DNA of 48,325 nucleotides from Alphaproteobacteria bacterium BRH_c36 (GTDB lineage: Bacteria > Pseudomonadota > Alphaproteobacteria > Rhizobiales > Hyphomicrobiaceae), in the NCBI GenBank assembly GCA_001516065.1, contig LOEV01000146.1:1-48325 (forward strand), written 5' to 3'. Shown here piece by piece: positions 8,150-17,325 of the stretch. The notes under the pieces are model-generated. The model searched no databases. It worked only from the letters and a program-made list of their open reading frames with translations, and was not told the origin of the DNA. The position numbers and the translations under genes are program-made. Each line of letters opens with the position of its first letter. Within the stretch, counting starts at the first letter, position 1.

Positions 8150-9694
8150 CTAACCGGCGATGACTGGCCTCAGTGTTTCGACCAGCAGGCGCTCCTGAAC
8201 AGTCCTGTCCTCGATCGCAATGTGGGCTGCGAACCAATCCTGGACCATCTTGCAGACCTGTTCAGGCGGGGCCTTGGCCAGGGCCTGTGGATTAGAGAAC
8301 AGTCCCAGGTCGGCCTTCGACCAGCCGATCTTTGTCAGTTCGCCCGCAAGCACATCATAATCCGGCTTGCCAGCCTTGGTACGCTGAACCGGGGTCTTGC
8401 GGCCGTCTGCGACGGCGCGGAAGACAGCCGCAATCTGTCCTTCGATCGCATCACCATATCCGGGCTTGGGGAACAGCGCGATGACTGCCGGGCTTGTTTC
8501 ACCCTTGCTGATGAAGGTGTAGCAGGCCTCCGTCGAATGGCCGGCGAGGCTTTTCAGGTTGGCCAGGAAGGCGGTTGCGACGCTTTGCAGATTGTCGGTA
8601 CTGGAAGCGAGTGCCTGACCGGCGTGTTCGCGGCGAAGCGCCACAAGTTTGCCGATCAGGTGCTTCGACAAGTCAGTTTCACTGGCGGAATTCGAGAGTT
8701 TGGATATCTCGATAACCCGCTCCTGATACCACTCGGGGAATTCGCCCTTGATGACGCGCCACAGCTGCGATTTCTGCAGATTATCATCGATGGTCGCAAG
8801 CGGAACCTGGTCGTCGGTCGCGGCTGCCGGTTGCGAGTTCGGTTCAGATGGCTGGGCGGGAGGAACCGTAACGGTGATGCCCTCAATGCGCGGCCCTTCC
8901 GGGGCTGCTGGCGGCGTAGCAGCCGCAGGTGCCGGAGCGGGAGAAGCAACGGGTTTTTCCAGCGACGCGGTCTTGGTGCCGGCTTCGGCTTTGATGACCG
9001 GCGGGGCGTTGTTGGCCGTGGCCGTCGTTCCGGCCTGTTCGTTCATGTATTTGAAGATGCTATCCTGGTTCTGGAAGGCCACGACACCTCCGCCGATTGC
9101 AGCGGCGAAGACGGCGGCAGCCCCAATCATCATGCTGAGGCGGCCGCCGCGGCGGGGCGCGTCCTCGTCATCCAGATCCTCGTCCTCGTAACCTTCGAGG
9201 GGAGCGGGCTGGCTATGGGTCTTGCGCGATTCGGGGCCAGAAGCCGTCCGGGTGGTGCGGAAGGAGGGCAGCACATCTTCGGGTGAAGGCAATTCGCCGG
9301 CGCCAGCCTTCGGCGTGGCGCTGGCGGAACCTTCGGCAGGCTGTTGCGATAACAACGCGGCGGAGAGCGTCGGTTGCGCCTTGGGATCGCTCGCAGCAGG
9401 GTTTGCGCTTTTGGCCTGCGGCGCTGAACTCTTAGCCTGCGGCGTTGAACCCCTTGCCTGCGGCGCTGAGGGTGGCTGCGGGGGTGGCGGTGGCATTGGC
9501 GGTGCAGGTGCCGGCTGAGGCGGAAATAATATGGAAGCCGGCTGCCACTCGGGAAGGTCCTGGTTCCAGACCAGGTCGCCCGACTTCAAGTGCCCGCTCT
9601 CCACGAACAGCCGCATTTCCACGTCCGAGAGCGGTCCGTGTTGCTGACCTTCGCGGGCGATGTACCAGACTAGTTCAGAGTTCTTATCGCTCAT
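8150..9694 (-). CDS. GYF_2-domain single-span membrane protein
   Basis: 514 aa. Residues 8-55 (LVWYIAREGQQHGPLSD, then LVWNQDLPEWQPA) are a GYF_2 (DUF4339) domain, a small proline-peptide-binding-like fold common at the N-terminus of bacterial membrane proteins. Residues 56-180 are rich in Pro, Ala and Gln with PQAK repeats and an acidic patch (EDEDLDDEDAP). A transmembrane helix lies at 186-207. A second low-complexity linker leads to a helical domain from about residue 300, which I do not recognise. Topology is probably cytoplasmic GYF domain and periplasmic C-terminus. Function is unknown. Confidence 0.75.
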   Translation of the reverse strand: MSDKNSELVWYIAREGQQHGPLSDVEMRLFVESGHLKSGDLVWNQDLPEWQPASILFPPQPAPAPPMPPPPPQPPSAPQARGSTPQAKSSAPQAKSANPAASDPKAQPTLSAALLSQQPAEGSASATPKAGAGELPSPEDVLPSFRTTRTASGPESRKTHSQPAPLEGYEDEDLDDEDAPRRGGRLSMMIGAAAVFAAAIGGGVVAFQNQDSIFKYMNEQAGTTATANNAPPVIKAEAGTKTASLEKPVASPAPAPAAATPPAAPEGPRIEGITVTVPPAQPSEPNSQPAAATDDQVPLATIDDNLQKSQLWRVIKGEFPEWYQERVIEISKLSNSASETDLSKHLIGKLVALRREHAGQALASSTDNLQSVATAFLANLKSLAGHSTEACYTFISKGETSPAVIALFPKPGYGDAIEGQIAAVFRAVADGRKTPVQRTKAGKPDYDVLAGELTKIGWSKADLGLFSNPQALAKAPPEQVCKMVQDWFAAHIAIEDRTVQERLLVETLRPVIAG

Positions 9695-10110
9695 CAGAGT
9701 TCTTGTCGCTCAACGGCTCTCGTCGGTGGTCTGGATCGGCGAATTTGCGGCCTCCGGGTTTACCATGACGTCTCGTCTTGATGTCACACGGAACGACGCG
9801 GCCCGTCAACGGCGCCCAAAGCCTTGTGAAACGCTATCGTCGACGACGTGACAATAGTCGCAGATGGATGGCCCGTTCCCTACCAAAAGCCTTTTCACAC
9901 GCTAAAGCGGGCCATTACAAGGCGGTGTTTTCGCCGTTTGAGCAGCGGGAGTTGGCGGAAATGGGGAAAGCGGCGACGGTCAGCGTCCGTACAGGGAGGA
10001 GCAGAAAAGCTCGGCAGATTCGGCCAAGGCGCCATTTTGCGGGCTTGTGGGCGTGCGGGGGCATCGCTATAACGCGCTGGTCTGACATGAAGAAATTGGC
10101 CGGGGGATCT
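9695..10110. other. Gene-free stretch upstream of ndk
   Basis: About 415 bases between the start of the GYF_2 gene and ndk. A long frame runs into ndk from 9778, but its upstream part is Arg-rich, lacks a ribosome binding site and does not match the kinase family. It should hold divergent promoters; no operator was recognised. Confidence 0.5.
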
Positions 10111-10533
10111 ATGGCAGTCGAACGCACGTTTTCAATCATCAAGCCCGATGCGACCAAACGCAATCTGACGGGCGCGATCAATTCCGTCATTGAGAAGGCA
10201 GGGCTTCGCATCGTTGCGCAAAAGCGGGTCCTGTGGACAAAAGCCCAAGCCCAGAAGTTTTATGAGGAACACGCGGCCCGCCCGTTCTATGGCGAACTTG
10301 TTGACTTCATGACCTCGGGGCCGATCGTGCTGCAAGTTCTCGAAGGCGAGAATGCGATTGCCAAGTACCGTGAAGTGATGGGCGCGACCGATCCAGCCGA
10401 AGCCGCCGAAGGCACCATCCGCAAACTGTTCGCCCTGTCCAAGGGTGAAAATTCCTCGCACGGCTCTGACAGTGCTGCCTCGGCAGAGCGTGAAATCGCG
10501 CTCAACTTCCGCCTCGACGAGATCGTCGGGTGA
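10111..10533 (+). CDS. ndk: Nucleoside diphosphate kinase
   Basis: 140 aa, the usual length, from the ATG at 10111 with GGGGGA seven bases upstream. It begins [19 protein letters not shown], the standard N-terminus. The active-site histidine lies in the stretch [13 protein letters not shown] near residue 117, and the substrate-binding [11 protein letters not shown] is intact. The enzyme transfers the gamma-phosphate from ATP to nucleoside diphosphates through a phosphohistidine, balancing NTP pools in the cytoplasm. The gene stands alone, followed by a stable hairpin. Confidence 0.97.
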   Translation: MAVERTFSIIKPDATKRNLTGAINSVIEKAGLRIVAQKRVLWTKAQAQKFYEEHAARPFYGELVDFMTSGPIVLQVLEGENAIAKYREVMGATDPAEAAEGTIRKLFALSKGENSSHGSDSAASAEREIALNFRLDEIVG

Positions 10534-10549
10534 ACTCGACCATGTGACT

Positions 10550-10581
10550 GACGCCGGCTGGCCAACGGGTTTGCCGGCGTC
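10550..10581 (+). terminator. Hairpin after ndk
   Basis: 9-bp stem GACGCCGGC (10550-10558) and its complement (10573-10581) begin 17 bases after the ndk stop. No T-run follows on the plus strand, so this is at best a weak or non-canonical terminator. Confidence 0.45.
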
Positions 10582-10730
10582 GCCTAAAAACCATCTTTAT
10601 CGAACAATCGGAATCGCGAAGTGGCCATAGCTTATGGTCGGGTGACACTTGAAGACGTTGACAGCAGAACGTCGAAGGTTCGTTCCAAGTTCGCTTGAGG
10701 ACCGCGAGGTCCGGAACAAATCGGCAGGCC

Positions 10731-11252
10731 ATGTCCCAGGTTCGGCTCTTCACAGCCACCAGCCTTGATGGTTTCGTCGCAGACAGCGACGGGGACTCGG
10801 CGTGGCTTGAACCCTATCGACAGAGCATGTTTACCGAATCCGGGTTTCTGGAGGGCATCGGTGCCGTCATTCTTGGCCGGCGCACATTCCAGATGATGCA
10901 GGCCTTCGGCGAATGGCCTTACGTCGATAAGTACGCATTCATCCTGACATCCCAGGAACCCTCCTGGTTGCCGCTGAATTCGTTTTACGTGACGAGCGGA
11001 ATTGTGCCTGCCGTGCAGGCTGCCCGCGAGCGCACATCAAAAGACATCTGGGTCGTCGGCGGTGCCGTCACTATGGAATCGGCCCTCGATGCGGATCTCG
11101 TCGACATCGTGGAGATCTGCGTCACCCCCAGGCTGATCGGTTCGGGGTTGTCGATGTTCAACTCGCTGAAGCGGCGACAAAAGCTGGAATTCGAAGGCAT
11201 CCAGGCGTTTTCCGACGGCCTCGTCAAGCTGCGCTACGAAGTCGTCCGGTAG
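10731..11252 (+). CDS. Dihydrofolate reductase-family (RibD C-terminal-like) reductase
   Basis: 173 aa from the ATG at 10731. Family marks are VRLFTATSLDGFVAD at the N-terminus, AVILGRRTFQMM in the nucleotide-binding region and DIWVVGGAVTMESAL near the middle. These single-domain relatives of DHFR and the RibD reductase use NADPH; the substrate of most, including this one, is unknown. It lacks the N-terminal deaminase of true RibD. Ribosome binding site is weak. It is followed by a P450 in the opposite direction, with no evident operon. Confidence 0.8.
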   Translation: MSQVRLFTATSLDGFVADSDGDSAWLEPYRQSMFTESGFLEGIGAVILGRRTFQMMQAFGEWPYVDKYAFILTSQEPSWLPLNSFYVTSGIVPAVQAARERTSKDIWVVGGAVTMESALDADLVDIVEICVTPRLIGSGLSMFNSLKRRQKLEFEGIQAFSDGLVKLRYEVVR

Positions 11253-11337
11253 AAGGTTGCCACAAGAAATGGGGCGCCTGATTCACGGGGCCCTTGCGCA
11301 TTGATCGTGTGGTTTTTGCGAAACAGCGCAGCCCTGT

Positions 11338-12714
11338 TCAATCCAGCTCGTGGATCTTGAAGTGAAGGCCGCCACGTGGCGTCAACGTCACCGTCGGATT
11401 GATTTCGGCAGGTCTCGGTCCGATGTACTCGGGTCGGAAGCGCCGCAGCAACAGGGACAGGGCAAGGGTGTTTTCGACCTGGCTCATGGCGCCGCCGATG
11501 CAGGAGCGCTTGCCGGCGCCGAAGGGGATGTAGGAATACTTTACGCGCTTCTTCGCCGCGTCCCCCATCCAGCGTTCAGGGCGGAATTCCTCAGGTGCGT
11601 CCCAGAACTTCGGGTTGTGGTGGGCGCCATATCCGAACAGAACGATGCGGTCGCCGGCCTTGATTTCCTTGCCGTCGATTTCGTCGGTGCCGGAGGCGGT
11701 GCGGATCAAGCTCCAGATCGGTGGATAGATGCGCATCGTTTCCTGGATCACTGCGCGCGTATAAACCAGGGCCGAATAATCGGCCGCGTTGGGTTCGCGG
11801 TCGCCATAGACCTCTTCGCCTTCGCGGCGGATGCGGTCGGCGGCGTCGGGCAGAAGCGAGACCAGATAGAGCGCCCAGGCGAGTGTCAGAGCTGTCGTCT
11901 CGGTGCCCGCCCACAGGTACTGCTTCAATTCGTCGATGGCCTGCTGCTCATCAAATTCGGGGACATCAGGATCGGCGACGGCTGCTTCAATCATTTTGAG
12001 GAGCGTTTTTTCGCGTTCCTCGCGCGGATCGGAGGCGATGACGGCCGGCGGCACCGCCCACCAGGCTTCAACGGCCTTGGTGTTGGCGGCTTCGCCGTCG
12101 CTCATGTCGAAACCGGCGAGTTTTTTCTCGCGAATCGACTTGTGGTTCATCACGTCGGTGTAGGTCTTGACGTACTTGAAGACCACGTGCGGGTTGAACG
12201 GCATGTCGCGGTCGAACAGCGCCTTGCAAATCATGTCGGCGGCGAGCGTCCAGGTCTGCTCGACCATCTCGACCGACTCGCCCGACTTGGCGAGGGCTTC
12301 CCAGGTTGCCATCTTCGTTTTGATGGCGGCGTTGAAATAAGGAATGTATTCGGCGAATACGTCGGGATGGAACGCCGGCTGCTGGGGCATGCGAATCTTT
12401 TGCCACAGTGCGCCGTCGTTGGTGATCATCGACTTGCCGAAAATCGGTTTCAGACCGTCGAAATACTTGATGTAGTTGTCGGCCTTCGACACCAGTACAT
12501 GCTTGAAGTACTCAGGCTCACTGATGAGAACCACACGCTGGCTGGCCATCGAAACGGGAATAACCGGGCCATAGCGCTCGGTCATCTGCATCAGGATGCG
12601 CATCGGGTTCGATGGATCCTTGAGAAGCGGCGACAACTTGAACCAGATGCTTTCCTCGCCAAACTGGTTCGATTGGCTGGCCATCGTTTTCGTTTCAGTT
12701 TCGGCTATGGTCAT
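11338..12714 (-). CDS. Cytochrome P450
   Basis: 458 aa, full length. Conserved parts in order: I-helix AGTETT (269-274), K-helix ETMR (325-328), the PERF-like FRPERW (377-382) and heme loop FGAGKRSCIGG with the thiolate ligand Cys405. There is no N-terminal membrane anchor, so it is a soluble bacterial monooxygenase needing separate redox partners, none of which lies nearby. Overall pattern resembles the CYP4/CYP102-like fatty-acid or alkane hydroxylating group, but the substrate cannot be deduced. The gene appears monocistronic. Confidence 0.93.
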   Translation of the reverse strand: MTIAETETKTMASQSNQFGEESIWFKLSPLLKDPSNPMRILMQMTERYGPVIPVSMASQRVVLISEPEYFKHVLVSKADNYIKYFDGLKPIFGKSMITNDGALWQKIRMPQQPAFHPDVFAEYIPYFNAAIKTKMATWEALAKSGESVEMVEQTWTLAADMICKALFDRDMPFNPHVVFKYVKTYTDVMNHKSIREKKLAGFDMSDGEAANTKAVEAWWAVPPAVIASDPREEREKTLLKMIEAAVADPDVPEFDEQQAIDELKQYLWAGTETTALTLAWALYLVSLLPDAADRIRREGEEVYGDREPNAADYSALVYTRAVIQETMRIYPPIWSLIRTASGTDEIDGKEIKAGDRIVLFGYGAHHNPKFWDAPEEFRPERWMGDAAKKRVKYSYIPFGAGKRSCIGGAMSQVENTLALSLLLRRFRPEYIGPRPAEINPTVTLTPRGGLHFKIHELD

Positions 12715-13065
12715 TGCTCAATGATCTCCGGGGCGAATTGCTCTCGCGTTCGGCTGCCGAGGCGTTGTCAGGGCCTGTGCCTGCTATCCGGGGGTGCGCG
12801 CGATGCCGATTCGCAGAGGTTATAAGATATCCCGCTCGCGTCGCTGCAGCCTTCCCGCGGTGCGTTAATCGTGAGGACGATGTTTGCCCATGGTGACTTG
12901 CGATAATGAAGCTTTTGCTACCAGTTGGATGTGACTATTGGAACACATCCACCCATAGAAAGCCGCAACTAACACTCAGGTTTGCCCGTGTCTATGGACC
13001 GAAGGTTTTTCGCTACAATTTGGCACGATAAATCAAAGGCTAGTGACGATAAACTGAGTTTGCGG
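12715..13065. other. Gene-free stretch between the P450 and purN
   Basis: About 350 bases, more AT-rich than its surroundings after 12,890. It should contain the P450 promoter. An inverted repeat GGATGTG (12927-12933) and CACATCC (12944-12950) with a 10-nt spacer is a possible operator or hairpin. No gene is supported. Confidence 0.5.
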
Positions 13066-13737
13066 TTAAGCTTCAGGGGAGAAAAGCGTCCCCGGGTTCG
13101 CAGAACCGGCCTTCAACCGCGCAATCTCCTGATCGATGTCATAAGCGCCCGCGGCAAATAGCGACAGGATTTTCGGATATAGGCGGTGCTCTGCGTCGAG
13201 AACCCGGTGGCCCAGGGTCTCAGGTGTGTCGTCGTCGAGGACGCGGACGGCGGCCTGGCCGAGAATCGGGCCGCAATCCATCTCTGGGCGGACGATGTGG
13301 ACCGTGCAACCCGCGATCCTGACGCCTGCCGCCAGGGCGCGGGCGTGAGTGTCGAGGCCCTTGAAGCTCGGCAGGAGGGCGGGGTGAATGTTGATCATGC
13401 GGTTGTGCCAGCGCGCGACCAATCCTGGTGTCATCAGGCGCATGAAGCCGGCGCAAGCTACGAATTGGGCTCCGCAAGCTTCTATCGCGTTATGAAGGGC
13501 CTCATCAAATTTGGCGCGAGACGGGAATGCGGTGTGGTCGAAAGCGACGGTCGCGATGCCCTGTCGGCGGGCCCAGGAGAGACCTGGCGCATCCGGACGG
13601 TTCGAGATGACGCTGGCGATCTCAGCGGGATAATCGGGTGACCGGCTGGCTTCAACCAGCGACATCATGTTCGAGCCGCGCCCCGAGATGAGGATGGCAA
13701 CGGGCTTTCTAGCTGGTGTGCTGTTGGTTGTGGTCAT
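13066..13737 (-). CDS. purN: Phosphoribosylglycinamide formyltransferase
   Basis: 223 aa. ILISGRGSNM near the N-terminus binds the phosphate of GAR. Catalytic residues are Asn116 and His118 in INIHPALLPSFKG and Asp154 in PEMDCGPI. It transfers a formyl group from 10-formyl-tetrahydrofolate to glycinamide ribonucleotide, the third step of purine synthesis. It lies 16 bases after purM on the same strand, the usual purMN operon, with purM supplying the fifth step. Confidence 0.96.
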   Translation of the reverse strand: MTTTNSTPARKPVAILISGRGSNMMSLVEASRSPDYPAEIASVISNRPDAPGLSWARRQGIATVAFDHTAFPSRAKFDEALHNAIEACGAQFVACAGFMRLMTPGLVARWHNRMINIHPALLPSFKGLDTHARALAAGVRIAGCTVHIVRPEMDCGPILGQAAVRVLDDDTPETLGHRVLDAEHRLYPKILSLFAAGAYDIDQEIARLKAGSANPGTLFSPEA

Positions 13738-13753
13738 GGCCTGAGCGCTGGCT

Positions 13754-14845
13754 TCATGGGTGAAGCGCCAGCGCGCCAGAATACGAAATCCCCTCGCTGC
13801 CAGCTCTGCGCGAGATGATTTCGCCGATAATGCGCGGCGCCTCGCCGGATTTCTCCAGCGAGGCGATGATGTCGCGGCAACGATCCGCGGCGGCGACGAT
13901 AATCATGCCAATGCCGCAGTTGAACGTCCGCAGCATCTCGTCTTCGGGCAGATTTCCGGTCGCGGCAAGCCAGCCGAAGACGGGCGAAGGCGTCCAGGCC
14001 GTGAGGTCGATGCAGGCTTCCATGTTTTCGGGAAGTACACGGGGAATGTTCTCCGTCAGGCCACCGCCGGTGATATGGGCGAGGGCCTTGATGGCGCCGC
14101 GGGAGGGACCATTGGCGCGCAGTGCCGCCAGGATCGGCTTGACGTATAGCCGGGTGGGGCTGAGTAGCGAACCAGCAACCGTCGCGCCAGGTTGCCAAGG
14201 CGCGGGCGCCGTCCAGGACAGGCCGCTTTTCGCGACCAGCCGGCGAACAAGCGAATAACCGTTCGAATGAACACCCGACGAATGCAGGCCGATGATCACG
14301 TCTCCAGTCGAAAGGGTCGGGAGCGGCAACAGGCAGTCGCGCTCCACGGCGCCGACAGCGAAGCCGGCGAGGTCATAATCGGCGCCCTGATACATGCCCG
14401 GCATCTCGGCGGTTTCACCGCCGATGAGCGCGCAGCCGGACTGGCGGCAGGCGTCGGCAATGCCGGCGATGACGACGCGGGCGGTTTCCACTTCGAGGTG
14501 GCCGGTCGCCATGTAGTCGAGGAAGAACAGCGGTTCGGCGCCCTGGACAATAAGGTCGTTGACGCACATGGCGACGAGATCAATGCCGATGGTGGCATGG
14601 CTGCCGGTTTCGATCGCGATCTTCAGTTTGGTGCCGACGCCGTCGGTGGCGGCTACCAGCAAGGGGTCGCGGAAGCCAGCCTCCTTCAAGTCGAACAGGC
14701 CGCCGAATCCGCCGATGGCAGCGTCCGCACCAGGGCGTCCGGTGGCACGCGTGAGCGGCTTCAAGGCCGCGACAAGCGCATTGCCGGCGTCGATATCAAC
14801 GCCAGCATCGCGGTAGGTGACCGGGCGGTCAGAATCGTCGCTCAT
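13754..14845 (-). CDS. purM: Phosphoribosylformylglycinamidine cyclo-ligase (AIR synthetase)
   Basis: 363 aa, typical length. Starts [20 protein letters not shown]; the [12 protein letters not shown] string and the glycine-rich [10 protein letters not shown] loop are family hallmarks, followed by [23 protein letters not shown]. It closes the imidazole ring of AIR with ATP hydrolysis. It is the first gene of the purMN unit, and the palindromic repeat cluster lies immediately upstream, between purM and the divergent DUF2066 gene. Confidence 0.97.
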   Translation of the reverse strand: MSDDSDRPVTYRDAGVDIDAGNALVAALKPLTRATGRPGADAAIGGFGGLFDLKEAGFRDPLLVAATDGVGTKLKIAIETGSHATIGIDLVAMCVNDLIVQGAEPLFFLDYMATGHLEVETARVVIAGIADACRQSGCALIGGETAEMPGMYQGADYDLAGFAVGAVERDCLLPLPTLSTGDVIIGLHSSGVHSNGYSLVRRLVAKSGLSWTAPAPWQPGATVAGSLLSPTRLYVKPILAALRANGPSRGAIKALAHITGGGLTENIPRVLPENMEACIDLTAWTPSPVFGWLAATGNLPEDEMLRTFNCGIGMIIVAAADRCRDIIASLEKSGEAPRIIGEIISRRAGSEGISYSGALALHP

Positions 14846-14916
14846 CGTAGGCTTCGTACCCTCGAAAGTGGTTTAATCCGTTCTCAACTCGAATAAGCCG
14901 CCAACACTGCTTGTTT

Positions 14917-15130
14917 CCCAACACTGTGCAGGCTTGCGGGCGTCTTTATTTCCGACACTGCGCAGGCTTGTGTGCTTCTTATTTCCAACACTGCGCAGGC
15001 TTGTGTCTTTTCCTTTTCCCAACACTGCGCAGGCTTGTGTTGGGTGCGCAAGCCGATGTCCGTTCTCGTTTCCATGCGGGGCAAGCCCGTGTAGGTACGA
15101 GGGTTCAACACTGGGCAAGCCCGTGTTGAA
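14917..15130. repeat. Cluster of six palindromic repeats
   Basis: Copies begin near 14917, 14952, 14985, 15018, 15071 (weak) and 15104. The best are 15018-15044 (arms CCCAACAC and GTGTTGGG) and 15104-15130 (arms TTCAACAC and GTGTTGAA). The architecture is an 8-bp arm, one unpaired T, a 4-bp inner arm and a 2-nt loop, 27 nt in all. Consensus core is AACACTGSGCARGCYYGTGTT. The first four copies are spaced 33-35 bases. It resembles a REP-type intergenic palindrome family. Confidence 0.8.
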
Positions 15131-15229
15131 GTGGCCCGCGATCTGTTATAGCAAACGCCCGCCCGGACTGCCCGAAATCCTTGGAACGGTCAAGGCAGAG
15201 GCGGCGGGCAACCGGGGAGACCGAGCGCC

Positions 15230-16357
15230 ATGATGTGTCGACATATTCGCTTTCTGGGCGCGCTGACGGTGATAGCGGCTGCGGCAGGCACGTTAGCGAT
15301 CGTGGCTGGAGACGCGGCCGCGCAGGCGGCGGACGGTGACGGGAAAATCTACAGAATCGCAAACTTCCCAATCGAAGCAAAGGCCGACAACGCGGTCGCC
15401 GCAAAGAAGATTGCCATTGCTGATGGTCAGTCGGCGGCGCTGCGCTCGCTGCTCAAACGCATTGTGCCGGTGAGCGCCTATGCCCGTTTGCGCCAGATGG
15501 CGGAAGTCGATGCAGCGCAATACGTCGAGGGGATATCGGTGCGGGGCGAGCAGAACTCGGCGACTGAGTATTTCGCTTCGCTCGACTTCAAGTTCTCAGC
15601 CGATGGCGTGCGCGATCTTCTGCGTCAAAACGGCGTACCGTTTATTGACAACCAAGCGCCGCAGGCGACTCTCGTTCCGGTCGTGATCGGTGCGGACGGA
15701 ACGCTACAGAGTTCGGCAGGTTCATGGAACAAAATCTGGACTTCGCTCGATGTTGCAAACGCTTTGACCCCGCTCAGCATCTCGGATCTGCGTCCAACGC
15801 TGCACCAGGACGTGCTGGCGGGACTGGCTGTGGGCGACGACGCGCGCGGGATGCGCATCCTTTCGGCCGAGTACGGCGGCAGTCTGGTCGTGGTCGCGGT
15901 TGCCGAAGTCGACTCTGCGCAGCAGCGGCTGAAGGTCTCGGTCATGGGGCGGGATGCGACCGGGCCGATCAACTGGTCGCGCGCCTATCGCATCTACGAT
16001 GGCGATTCTGCGTACGCCATGGAGCTTGGAGCGGTGGTGACGCTGGGAGTTCTGGAGGGGCGCTGGAAGGCCGCGCAGGCGCGTCGATCCGGAGGCATTG
16101 CGGCGATGACGCAGCCCGGCAGCGGCGTCAGGGTCGAAGTACTGTTCGATGGTGCGCGCAACTGGTATCGCATGCAAAGCGAGATTTCCAGCCTGAACGG
16201 CGTCAGGGACTTCCGCGTCAATGCGGTCTCGGCCCGCAGCGCGGACGTCTCAATGACCTATCCGGGCGGCGGGGCGGGCCTTGCCAACGCGCTTGCGCGT
16301 CAGGGGTATCAAATGACCGATTCGGGTGGCCATTGGGTGTTGCGTCAGCGATTTTAG
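15230..16357 (+). CDS. Exported DUF2066 protein
   Basis: 375 aa from the ATG at 15230, with GGGGAGA upstream. An N-terminal signal peptide (FLGALTVIAAAAGTLAIVAG) ends near AAAQA-AD at residue 33. The body matches the DUF2066 type found upstream of perM/hdaA in many proteobacteria: AIADGQSAALRSLLKRIVP and AAQYVEGISVRGEQNS near the N-terminus, then a region with WSRAYRIYDGD. The molecular function is unknown; the protein is probably periplasmic. It is the first gene of a rightward series running to ppk1. Confidence 0.8.
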   Translation: MMCRHIRFLGALTVIAAAAGTLAIVAGDAAAQAADGDGKIYRIANFPIEAKADNAVAAKKIAIADGQSAALRSLLKRIVPVSAYARLRQMAEVDAAQYVEGISVRGEQNSATEYFASLDFKFSADGVRDLLRQNGVPFIDNQAPQATLVPVVIGADGTLQSSAGSWNKIWTSLDVANALTPLSISDLRPTLHQDVLAGLAVGDDARGMRILSAEYGGSLVVVAVAEVDSAQQRLKVSVMGRDATGPINWSRAYRIYDGDSAYAMELGAVVTLGVLEGRWKAAQARRSGGIAAMTQPGSGVRVEVLFDGARNWYRMQSEISSLNGVRDFRVNAVSARSADVSMTYPGGGAGLANALARQGYQMTDSGGHWVLRQRF

Positions 16358-16714
16358 TATAGCGCACCCGACGTTTTGTCCCGGCTTGCGGCTGGACTCG
16401 AAACCAAACGTGTCCGGTGCAAAAGCTACACGATGGGCGGGGTAAATGGCTGCCATGCTGCGTCGAAAATCTTACCCGCCGTGTCGCAGACGCGCTTTCA
16501 GCACAATGAACCCCATCGATCTGCGTTTTTCTCCTGGCCTTTCAGCCATTTGACCTCCGTAAAGCCCCCCTGTGAGAAAGGCGGGGCTAGCCATCGGCAA
16601 GACACCGCCTGCCATTTTGCTGAAGATGCTCTTTGTCGAAGGCGCCAAACGGTTTAGCGTTGCGCATCAAGGCGGTGTAGATCATTGTCCGCGTTGATAC
16701 ATATTCAATTCGGC
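16358..16714. other. Gene-free stretch before the phosphatidyltransferase gene
   Basis: About 350 bases. It has a short hairpin (AGCCCC and GGGGCT near 16,563-16,590) and a sequence shared with the gap after gshB (see the repeat at 16,594). No ORF here is credible. The gap suggests the downstream genes have their own promoter. Confidence 0.5.
16594..16632. repeat. Dispersed intergenic sequence, copy 1
   Basis: TCGGCAAGACACCGC with a few following bases, then TTTTGCTGAAGATGCTCT. Both blocks recur in the same order at 31,370-31,426, where 18 extra bases separate them. The second block resembles the AGCATGTTCAGCAAAA-type intergenic palindromes I recall from Rhizobiales genomes. Confidence 0.55.
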
Positions 16715-17269
16715 ATGGTGGGCGCGGTTCGGCCGGTGAACATACCAAATATCATCACGGTTGCGCGGACGCTGCTGGTGCCGATTGTCTTCTGGCTCGT
16801 CATTGCAGGACATGACATCGCAGCATTCACCCTGTTCGTGATTGCAGGTATTTCCGATGCGCTCGACGGGTATCTGGCGCGCCGCCTAGACCTGCGCACC
16901 GAACTTGGAGCCCATCTCGATCCGCTGGCCGACAAGCTGCTGATCGTGTCGATTTTCATCGCGCTCGGAATGCGGGGCGATGTTCCGTCCTGGCTGGTCA
17001 TCACGGTGGTCGCTCGCGACATCCTGATCCTGATCGGAATCATGCTGGCATCGATGCTTGGCAAGCCGGTGACGATTGCGCCTCTGCAGATTTCCAAGAT
17101 GACAACAGTGGCACAGATCTCCCTGGCCGCGCTTGTGCTCGCCAACGCCGCTTTTTCGCTCGGTCTTGCATCCGGCCTGATCGTGGTCGTATGGGGCACG
17201 GCCGTGTTGACGGTTGCTTCGCTGATTGCCTATCTGCGTATCTGGATCTCTCACATGTCGGGCGAGTGA
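16715..17269 (+). CDS. CDP-alcohol phosphatidyltransferase family protein
   Basis: 184 aa from the ATG at 16715; a TTG at 16685 with a GGCGGTG upstream is an alternative start adding ten residues. The family motif D-G-x2-A-R-x8-G-x3-D-x3-D is complete in DALDGYLARRLDLRTELG followed by AHLDPLADK. Four to six hydrophobic helices give an integral inner-membrane enzyme that joins a CDP-diacylglycerol and an alcohol to form a phospholipid. It is PgsA-like in size and N-terminus (NIPNIITVART), but the alcohol cannot be fixed from sequence. The motif is intact, so activity is expected. Confidence 0.88.
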   Translation: MVGAVRPVNIPNIITVARTLLVPIVFWLVIAGHDIAAFTLFVIAGISDALDGYLARRLDLRTELGAHLDPLADKLLIVSIFIALGMRGDVPSWLVITVVARDILILIGIMLASMLGKPVTIAPLQISKMTTVAQISLAALVLANAAFSLGLASGLIVVVWGTAVLTVASLIAYLRIWISHMSGE

Positions 17270-17325
17270 CGGTGCGCGAGTAAATCGCGCGGACCAGCTG
17301 TTTTTCTGGAATCAAGGGGGAGAAG

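Noticed and set aside
9778-10110. N-terminal extension in frame with ndk
   Set aside because: Ndk of normal length starts at 10111 with a good ribosome binding site; the extension is low-complexity and Arg-rich.
14917-15130. CRISPR array (regular 33-35 base spacing of the first repeats)
   Set aside because: Repeats are degenerate palindromes with spacers of 10-15 bases and no cas genes nearby.
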